Positions 1 to 6,044 of a DNA stretch of 6,824 nt are shown piece after piece. The DNA is from Brevundimonas sp. (GTDB taxonomy: Bacteria; Pseudomonadota; Alphaproteobacteria; Caulobacterales; Caulobacteraceae), in NCBI GenBank assembly GCA_015234495.1, contig JADGMZ010000039.1:509-7332 (forward strand), read 5' to 3'. A program made the position numbers and the translations under genes. The notes beneath the pieces were generated by a model. The model searched no databases, was not told where the DNA came from, and saw only the letters and a list, made by a program, of their open reading frames with translations. Each line of letters begins with the position of its first letter. The stretch's first letter is position 1.

Positions 1-1
1 C

Positions 2-632
<631 letters not shown>

Positions 633-634
<2 letters not shown>

Positions 635-638
635 GGAG
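633..638 (+). promoter_or_regulatory. Ribosome binding site of the small gene, overlapping the aceA stop codon
   Basis: AAGGAG lies 7 bases before the ATG at 646, and its first two bases are the last two of the aceA TAA stop. It favours the ATG at 646 over a second in-frame ATG at 655. The overlap suggests translational coupling with aceA. Confidence 0.75.
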
Positions 639-645
639 AGACCCC

Positions 646-855
646 ATGGAACCGATGTCCCGTCCCCAGGCCATCATCGACTTCTGCCTGGCCCCGCTGG
701 CGCTCGACGCCGGCACGGAGGCCGAGCGTGAGGTGCGCCGCCGGCTCGAGCATGTGATCGGCACCTTCCAGCGCAAGCTGGCCCAGCCGGTCAGCGTCGA
801 CTTCTCGAACATGCCCTCGCAGGTCATCAACGAAGCCGCGCACGGCTACGAATAG
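646..855 (+). CDS. Hypothetical 69-residue protein downstream of aceA
   Basis: I do not recognise a family for this protein. It has 69 residues, no signal peptide and no membrane segment, so it is probably cytoplasmic. The middle part (about residues 24-44) is rich in Glu and Arg ([20 protein letters not shown]) and looks like an amphipathic helix. There is one cysteine (residue 14) near a hydrophobic start ([12 protein letters not shown]). The C-terminal third, [20 protein letters not shown], is polar. A good Shine-Dalgarno overlapping the aceA stop supports the ATG at 646 and makes it a real gene rather than a chance frame. Its position 11 bases after aceA suggests a role linked to the glyoxylate shunt or merely co-expression; this is inference. 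It ends with TAG, two bases from the convergent kinase gene. Confidence 0.75.
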   Translation: MEPMSRPQAIIDFCLAPLALDAGTEAEREVRRRLEHVIGTFQRKLAQPVSVDFSNMPSQVINEAAHGYE

Positions 856-857
856 GC

Positions 858-3149
858 TCAGGCGGCGATCGAGCGGGCCCCGCTCCGCGGCAGTTCGACG
901 ACAAGGGTGAGCAGTTCCGCGGCGTCGAACGGCTTGGGCAGGTGCCGGTCGGCGCCCGCGGCCTCGGCGGCGCTGACGTGCTCCGGCAGGGCGTTGGCGG
1001 TCAGCATGACGATCGGCGTCCGCGCCAGCCCCATGGCCGCCTCGTGCAGGCGGATCTCGCGGGTCGCCGTCAGGCCGTCCATGACCGGCATCTGCATGTC
1101 CATGAGGATCAGGTCGAAGTCCGCGTCGCGCACCGCCTGAAGGGCCTGGGCCCCGTCCTCGACCGAGACCATGGCCACGTCGGCCTGGGCCAGGATCATC
1201 TCGACGACACGGCGATTGACCGGGTGGTCGTCGGCCAGCAGCACCCGCACCGTGCCGCACTTGCCGGCGTCTTCCGCAGCCGGTCCGGCCGAGACCGAGC
1301 CGGGCGCCTCTGCGGGTTTGAACGGCACCGTCAGGATGAAGGCCGATCCGCCGCCCGGCTCGCTTTCGCAGTCCAGGTCGCCCCCCATCATCTCGGCCAG
1401 CTGGCGCGAGATGGCGAGGCCGAGACCCGAACCGCCGAACTTGCGGGTGATGGCCCCGTCGGCCTGTTCGAAGCGGCTGAACAGGCGGTCGCGGGTCTGG
1501 CTGTCGAAGCCGATGCCGGTGTCCTCGACCGAGAAGCGCAGGGTCGGCGCGCCGTCGCGCGCCGGGCCGGGGGCAGCGGTCAGGCTGACGAACCCCTCGC
1601 TGGTGAACTTGACCGCATTGGAGACGAGGTTGGTCAGGATCTGCTTCAGGCGCACTACGTCGCCGGCGATCCAGCAGTCGACCTCCGGATCGATCTCGAC
1701 AAAGAACTGCAGCCCCTTTTCGCGGGCCGAGGCCTCGTAGAGCTGGGCGGCGTCGCGCACCGCCCGTCCGAGATCGTAGGCCTCCTCACACAGCTCCATC
1801 CGGCCGGACTCGACGCGGGCGAGGTCGAGGATGTCGCTGAGCAGCACCTGAAGGGTGCGGCCCGAGGACTGGATCAGTTCCAGCATCTCGGCCTGCTGGG
1901 GGGTGAGGGGGGTGGCGCCCAGCGCCTGGGCCAGACCGATGACGCCGTTCAGGGGCGTGCGGATCTCATGGCTCATATTGGCCAGGAACTGGCTCTTGGC
2001 GGCGTTGGCCGCCTGGGCCGCGTCGCGCGCCTCGACCAGGGCGTTGGCGTCGTTCTTCAGGTCGGTGATGTCGGTGCAGACGGTCACGATGCCCCCCGCG
2101 GCGGTGCGGCGGTCGGCCACGCGCAGCCAGCGGTCGCCCGAGATGCGCTGCTCCATCATGGCCGACAGCCCCCGCCGGGACTCCATCCGTTCGGCGATCC
2201 ATTCGGCTTCCCGGCCCCTGGCCTCGGCGTAGAGCCCCTGGTTCAGCCCGATCTGGATGATTTCCCGGAAGGTCATCCCCGCCTGGAGGTTGGACGTCAG
2301 CTCGGGATTCACCTCGTCATAGCGGTTGTTCCACAGCACCAGCCGGTCGTCGGCGTCGAAGAAGGCCAGGCCGTCCGGCATGGCGTCTATGGCTTCCCGA
2401 ATCTGGTTCAGGGCGCTGGAGCGGGAGAAACAGCCCATCCAGGCGAGCGCCCCGCCGACGGCGAGGAGTGCCACGGCCAGCACCGCCAGCGCGCCCAGCA
2501 TGGTCGAGGCGGGGAAGGTCGGGCCAAGCGCCGTCGCCGTCACCCCGGCCGCCGAGACCGTCATGGCGCTCATGGCCGTGAAGTGCAGGAAGACGATGGA
2601 CAGCGCCCCCGAGATGCAGGTCGCTATGAAGCGGAGAGGACTCTTCCCGTAGACGACGGAGCCGGTCAGCAGGGCCAGGAGCAGGCCTCCGCCGACCGCC
2701 GATCCGGCGAGGACCGGATCCCAGCCGATGACCCGCCCGGGCAGTTCCAGCGCCGCGATGCCGAGGAAATGCATGGAGGCGACGCCGGACACGCCGACCA
2801 TGGCGCCGAGCCCGCGATGCAGCCGGTTGTCGCGCATCAGCACGATGACGGCGCCGAGGGCCACGCCCGCCACGCCGAGAACCAGGGAGAACAGGGTCAG
2901 GGGCAGACCATAGCGGACCTCGCCGCCGGCGTCGTATCCCTGCATGGCCAGGAAATGGGTGGAGAAGGCGGTCACGCCGCCCACAACCACTGCGAGCAGG
3001 GCGGCCTCGCGCCGGCGGGTGCGCTGAAGCGCGCGCGCCTCGACCAGCAGCCGGAAGGCGGCGCCCAGACCCAGGATGCACAGCACCCCGGCCGCCAGCG
3101 TCCAGCGCCAGTCGTGCTCAATCGTCAGGCAGTACAGGATACGGTTCAA
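858..3149 (-). CDS. Hybrid sensor histidine kinase: MHYT, PAS, HisKA, HATPase_c and receiver domains
   Basis: An inner-membrane sensor kinase of 763 residues, counted from the TTG at 3149. Seven hydrophobic helices (about residues 16-34, 49-69, 82-104, 113-134, 145-165, 174-198, 217-239) form an MHYT sensor with motifs THFLAM (64-69), MHFLGI (126-131) and LHFTAM (188-193). MHYT domains have been proposed to bind copper and sense O2, CO or NO. A PAS domain follows (about 249-364). The HisKA H-box is HEIRTP with phospho-acceptor His394. HATPase_c has the N-box around Asn507/Asn511, DTGIG at 543-547 and GGSGLGLA at 572-579. The C-terminal receiver has Asp640/Asp641, phospho-acceptor Asp684 in LMDMQMPVMDG, Thr717 and Lys739, so all key residues are present. 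No DNA-binding output exists, so a phosphotransfer partner elsewhere is expected. The TTG at 3149 is preferred because GAGGGG precedes it and the MHYT N-terminus (NRILYCLTIEHDW) begins there; a TTG at 3182 would add 11 residues. It lies 66 bases after the M23 peptidase gene. Confidence 0.93.
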   Translation of the reverse strand: MNRILYCLTIEHDWRWTLAAGVLCILGLGAAFRLLVEARALQRTRRREAALLAVVVGGVTAFSTHFLAMQGYDAGGEVRYGLPLTLFSLVLGVAGVALGAVIVLMRDNRLHRGLGAMVGVSGVASMHFLGIAALELPGRVIGWDPVLAGSAVGGGLLLALLTGSVVYGKSPLRFIATCISGALSIVFLHFTAMSAMTVSAAGVTATALGPTFPASTMLGALAVLAVALLAVGGALAWMGCFSRSSALNQIREAIDAMPDGLAFFDADDRLVLWNNRYDEVNPELTSNLQAGMTFREIIQIGLNQGLYAEARGREAEWIAERMESRRGLSAMMEQRISGDRWLRVADRRTAAGGIVTVCTDITDLKNDANALVEARDAAQAANAAKSQFLANMSHEIRTPLNGVIGLAQALGATPLTPQQAEMLELIQSSGRTLQVLLSDILDLARVESGRMELCEEAYDLGRAVRDAAQLYEASAREKGLQFFVEIDPEVDCWIAGDVVRLKQILTNLVSNAVKFTSEGFVSLTAAPGPARDGAPTLRFSVEDTGIGFDSQTRDRLFSRFEQADGAITRKFGGSGLGLAISRQLAEMMGGDLDCESEPGGGSAFILTVPFKPAEAPGSVSAGPAAEDAGKCGTVRVLLADDHPVNRRVVEMILAQADVAMVSVEDGAQALQAVRDADFDLILMDMQMPVMDGLTATREIRLHEAAMGLARTPIVMLTANALPEHVSAAEAAGADRHLPKPFDAAELLTLVVELPRSGARSIAA

Positions 3150-3153
3150 ATCG

Positions 3154-3160
3154 TCCCCTC
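3154..3160 (-). promoter_or_regulatory. Ribosome binding site of the hybrid kinase
   Basis: On the minus strand GAGGGGA ends 4 bases before the TTG at 3149-3147. No ATG or GTG lies nearby in this frame ahead of the MHYT segment, so this site decides for a TTG start at 3149. The alternative TTG at 3182 has no equally clear site. Confidence 0.55.
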
Positions 3161-3215
3161 TTGGCCGGACAGCATTCGGCAAAGGGGTGAAGAAACCGTG
3201 CCCTGCGGTGAAGCT

Positions 3216-3845
3216 TTAGGCGGTGACCTCGAGCTCGACCTCGACCTCGAATTCCTGGCCGAGGACGGAGGTCGGGTTGATCTGGGCGCGATCGCGGCGA
3301 ACCTCGAAGTGCAGGTGCGGACCGGTGGAGCGGCCGGTCGAGCCGACCAGGCCGATGCGCTCGCCCGAGCCCAGACGGTCGCCGCTGGCGACATCGATAC
3401 GGCTCAGGTGGGCGTACAGGGTGCTCATGCCATTCGGATGGCGCACCTCGATGAAGCGGCCGTAGCCCCCGGCGTCATAGCCGGTGCGTTCCACCTCGCC
3501 CTCGGCGGCCACGAAGACGCTGGTGCCTTGCGGCGCGGCGATGTCGACGCCCTTGTGCTGGCGGGCGCGGGCCTCCCCGGCGAGGCGGCGCAGACCGAAG
3601 GCGGAGTTGACGGCGTAGCCCTTCAGCGGCGCCACGAAGGCGATCAGCCGGGTCATCGGACCGGCCGGGCGGGCGACGGCGGTTACCGGCGGGGCTTCGG
3701 GCACGGCCGGTTCGGCCTCGGCAGGGGTGACATAGGGTTCAGGCGTCGGGGCGGCGGCCATGGCCAGCACGGCGACCGAGGCCAGCGCGGCGACTTGACC
3801 GGAATGAAACAGGAACGACCGTACGGTCGGCAACAGGCGTCGCAT
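3216..3845 (-). CDS. M23-family metallopeptidase (peptidoglycan endopeptidase)
   Basis: A zinc-dependent endopeptidase of 209 residues, expected to cut peptide cross-links of peptidoglycan in the periplasm. The N-terminus MRRLLPTVRSF followed by a hydrophobic stretch (about residues 17-33) looks like a signal peptide or membrane anchor. A Pro/Ala/Glu-rich linker (34-62) precedes the M23 domain (about 78-195). The LytM-type metal set is visible: His97 and Asp101 in HKGVD, His146 in YAHLS, and HLH at 177-179. His97, Asp101 and His179 would bind zinc, and His146 and His177 are catalytic by family analogy, so an active enzyme is likely. No LysM, coiled-coil or SH3 domain is present, so this is a small M23 protein without evident wall-binding module. 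The C-terminus is an acidic/valine repeat (198-207). The ATG at 3845 is chosen because it directly precedes the export signal; GGAG lies 12 bases before it, rather far. A TTG at 3911 is the alternative. The kinase gene follows. Confidence 0.9.
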   Translation of the reverse strand: MRRLLPTVRSFLFHSGQVAALASVAVLAMAAAPTPEPYVTPAEAEPAVPEAPPVTAVARPAGPMTRLIAFVAPLKGYAVNSAFGLRRLAGEARARQHKGVDIAAPQGTSVFVAAEGEVERTGYDAGGYGRFIEVRHPNGMSTLYAHLSRIDVASGDRLGSGERIGLVGSTGRSTGPHLHFEVRRDRAQINPTSVLGQEFEVEVELEVTA

Positions 3846-4017
3846 GGGCGGCGTCAGCTCCGTCTTTTCGGCTCGAATTGAGCAGTGAAGGCGCCGACGG
3901 GCCGCGAACAACGCGACGCTCTCGGCCGGCGACCGGGAGGACGTCTTTCCTACGGGTCGGGCTGGGCGACTTTGGGGCCGAAAAGGTTCCGTCGGGGCGA
4001 CAGGTGGTCGCAGCGGG

Positions 4018-4046
4018 ACTATAAAAAAGCGTGACTAATCAATGAA
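4018..4046 (-). promoter_or_regulatory. Candidate promoter of the M23 peptidase gene
   Basis: On the minus strand TATAGT (4023-4018) matches 5 of 6 bases of a -10 box, and TTCATT (4046-4041) lies 17 bases upstream as a weak -35. An overlapping TTGATT (4042-4037) with 13-base spacing is another -35 choice, closer to the shorter spacing of Caulobacter promoters. Transcription would start near 4011 and give a leader of about 165 bases. The local AT-rich patch in GC-rich DNA supports it, but the match is weak. Confidence 0.35.
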
Positions 4047-4059
4047 ATCACGGGCCCGC

Positions 4060-4092
4060 AAAAAAGGCGCGCCGCCCGAAAGGCGACGCGCC
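4060..4092 (-). terminator. Rho-independent terminator of the autotransporter gene
   Basis: An 11-pair GC-rich stem joins 4092-4082 to 4076-4066 with a 5-base loop (4081-4077), followed on the minus strand by six T residues (4065-4060). One position (4072/4086) is a C-A mismatch in plus-strand RNA but a G-U wobble in minus-strand RNA, so the full stem forms only in the minus transcript. It sits 21 bases past the autotransporter stop codon. Confidence 0.88.
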
Positions 4093-4113
4093 CGGGGTCG
4101 GGATTCGGTCCGG

Positions 4114-5955
4114 CTACTGCAGCGGAAGGCGGAAGGTGACGGCCCCGACATGGCTGTCTGCGGCGTCGCCGAAGCGGCCACGATAGCCGAGCGAGACCGT
4201 GCCCGGTCCGACGTCCGCCTCGAGCCCGGCGGAGGCGATCAGCGAGCCGCCGAACGGATCGCCGAAGTCGCGCTCCAGCACCTGGGCGGGATTGCCGACA
4301 ATGCCGACACGGACGGCGTCGCTGCTGTCGCCGAAGCTGTCGCGATAGCCGCCCTCGACCCAGAAATTCATCCCGTCGCCTCCGCCTTCGGCCCGCAGCG
4401 AGACCTCGCCGCTGGCGGACTGCACGGTGCGGTCCTGATACTCGTACTGGGCGGCGATGCCCTGTTCGACGTAGCCGTTGACGTCGGTCGAGACGAAGTT
4501 GACCGCCACGCGCGGCGACAGTGCGATGCCGCCCATGTCGAACCAGGTTCCCGCCTGGATGCGGGCGCCCAGGCTGCCGCCGCTGGTGTCGCCGGTATGG
4601 ACCACCGGGGCCAGGGAGGTGACGCGGGTGATCTCGTCGTACTGTTCGATGGAACCGCCGGCCACGGCGTTGACGAACATGCCGCCCGAGCGCCAGCCGG
4701 CGTAGAAGTCGAGGGCGTAGGTCTCGACATCGAACGCCATCGGCCCGGCCTCGACGTCGGCCGTGCGGAAGACGCCCGCCAGACCCCAGCGCAGGCTGTC
4801 CGACACGACCTGATCGATGCCGACCCGCGCGCCCCAGCCGGTGGCCTCCGCCTCGGCCACCACGCCGCGGGCGTCGGTCGAGACCGAATCGTACAGGGCG
4901 CCGAAGGTCATCTGCGTGCCCGGCTGCCAGGCCGCGCGCTTCGACAGTCCTTCACTGGTCAGATCCAGCAGGTCCTCGCGCTGGCGGAAGGCGGTCTCGG
5001 CCTGCACCGTCGACTGGGCGCCGAGGTCGCCGTAGTACAGGTAATCGTTGGCGAGGGAGGCGATCAGCCGGTGCCCGGCGGCGGTCGGGTGCACGCCGTC
5101 CCAGTAGAGATAGCTGTCGGGGTCGGCGCAGACGGTCAGCGTGGTCTGGTTGAAGCAGGCGCTGCTCGCATTGGTCAGGCCGAAGGCCCCGGGAGCCCCC
5201 GCCAAGGTGTCGCTGATCTTGTACAGGTCCATCAGGATGATGTTGCTGTTCGGGTTGTTCGCGGCGACCGTGAACAGGCCTGCCGACAGGGCCGAGTTGA
5301 AGGTCGTCCCGGAGAAGTCGGCCAGCGCCGAGCCCTGCTGGCCGACCAGCGGGTTGCTGGCCGAGAACTGCGGCGTGATGCCCATGCGCGGCAGGTTGGT
5401 GACCAGGATGGTGCCGGCCCCCGCCGAGGCCACGCTGTCGACGATGAAGTTGATGTCGCCGGCCGCGCTGGTGGCCACGGCCTGCATGGTCGCCTGGGCT
5501 GTCGCCGGATTGCCGGCGGCGGCGGGGAAGGCCTGGAAGATGTTGTTGGCGCCGCCAAGGATGCTGACCAGATCGTTGTCGCCGAAGGTTCCGCCGCCGC
5601 CGAGATAGGCCAGCAGCTGGTTGCGCATGCCCGGCGGGTTGGCGGCGTTGTCGGTGCGCGCGCCGCCGAAGGCGTAGTTGACGCTGCCGGTCACCGGGGC
5701 GCCGGCGGTGTAGCGACCGGCGTTGAAGCCCAGCAGCTCCGTGAACACCGGGCCGTTGGAGAACCGGCCCTGGTAGTAGGGAGGCGACACCGGGTTGGTC
5801 CCGCCGGTGACGGCGTAAAGATTGCCGTTGTCGCTCAGGCTGTCGCCGAAGACGACCAGACGGCCGTAGGTCTGGGCGTTGGCGGTCGATGCGATCACGC
5901 CGACGGCGGCGACGGCCAGCGCGGCGGCGGCCGCGTTGCGCAGGAAACGAGACAT
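4114..5955 (-). CDS. Autotransporter GDSL (SGNH-type) esterase/lipase
   Basis: A 613-residue outer-membrane esterase of the EstA-like autotransporter type, expected to display a lipase/esterase domain at the cell surface. Residues 1-27 are a signal peptide (positive MSRFLR, Ala/Val core, likely cut ANA-QT). The passenger (about 28-310) has GDSL block I at 37-40 (FGDSLSDNGN, nucleophile Ser39), a block II glycine in YAFGGA (93-98), block III GGANN (134-138, Asn137 for the oxyanion hole) and block V DGVHP (286-290) with Asp286 and His289, so the active site is complete. Cys267 and Cys276 may form a disulfide. A charged helical linker (about 312-342) leads to the beta-barrel (about 345-613) of alternating polar/hydrophobic strands with many Gly and aromatic residues. 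The last residues are VTFRLPLQ, not the usual terminal Phe or Trp. The ATG at 5955 has a strong Shine-Dalgarno and starts exactly at the signal peptide. An intrinsic terminator follows. The natural substrate is unknown. Confidence 0.93.
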   Translation of the reverse strand: MSRFLRNAAAAALAVAAVGVIASTANAQTYGRLVVFGDSLSDNGNLYAVTGGTNPVSPPYYQGRFSNGPVFTELLGFNAGRYTAGAPVTGSVNYAFGGARTDNAANPPGMRNQLLAYLGGGGTFGDNDLVSILGGANNIFQAFPAAAGNPATAQATMQAVATSAAGDINFIVDSVASAGAGTILVTNLPRMGITPQFSASNPLVGQQGSALADFSGTTFNSALSAGLFTVAANNPNSNIILMDLYKISDTLAGAPGAFGLTNASSACFNQTTLTVCADPDSYLYWDGVHPTAAGHRLIASLANDYLYYGDLGAQSTVQAETAFRQREDLLDLTSEGLSKRAAWQPGTQMTFGALYDSVSTDARGVVAEAEATGWGARVGIDQVVSDSLRWGLAGVFRTADVEAGPMAFDVETYALDFYAGWRSGGMFVNAVAGGSIEQYDEITRVTSLAPVVHTGDTSGGSLGARIQAGTWFDMGGIALSPRVAVNFVSTDVNGYVEQGIAAQYEYQDRTVQSASGEVSLRAEGGGDGMNFWVEGGYRDSFGDSSDAVRVGIVGNPAQVLERDFGDPFGGSLIASAGLEADVGPGTVSLGYRGRFGDAADSHVGAVTFRLPLQ

Positions 5956-5961
5956 GGAAAA

Positions 5962-5967
5962 CCTCCC
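5962..5967 (-). promoter_or_regulatory. Ribosome binding site of the autotransporter gene
   Basis: GGGAGG on the minus strand lies 6 bases before the ATG at 5955, an ideal spacing. It excludes an upstream in-frame extension that would add 23 residues ahead of the signal peptide. Confidence 0.85.
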
Positions 5968-5997
5968 TCGGTCGACGACACGCGACCGTTGCGGCCA

Positions 5998-6024
5998 GTC
6001 TGCGCCGCTTTGCCCTCCACGCAA
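5998..6024 (-). promoter_or_regulatory. Weak candidate promoter ahead of the autotransporter gene
   Basis: The 89-base gap between serA and the autotransporter holds TTGCGT (6024-6019) and, 15 bases on, GCAGAC (6003-5998). These resemble loosely the TTGACG and GCTANAWC elements of Caulobacter housekeeping promoters. No intrinsic terminator follows serA in this gap, so read-through from serA is an equally good explanation of expression. Confidence 0.2.
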
Positions 6025-6044
6025 GATGCCGCCGGGGAAGCTTT

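Noticed and set aside
871..885. Hairpin GAGCGG/CCGCTC as a terminator of the aceA transcript
   Set aside because: No T-run follows on either strand and the stem has only six pairs inside kinase coding sequence, so it does not meet the pattern of an intrinsic terminator.
3150..3182. TTG at 3182 as the start of the hybrid kinase
   Set aside because: It adds 11 polar residues (PNAVRPRGDD) ahead of the conserved MHYT N-terminus, and the best Shine-Dalgarno lies between it and the TTG at 3149. It remains possible.
3225..3254. GANNTC repeat read as a cluster of CcrM methylation sites
   Set aside because: CcrM recognises GANTC (5 bases); these hexamers have two bases between GA and TC and do not match.
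942..3881. A 979-codon open frame on the plus strand, opposite both the kinase and the peptidase
   Set aside because: It is antisense to two genes with complete recognisable domains. Its predicted protein is Gly/His/Gln/Asp-rich with no fold or motif, as expected from the mirror frame of GC-rich codons.
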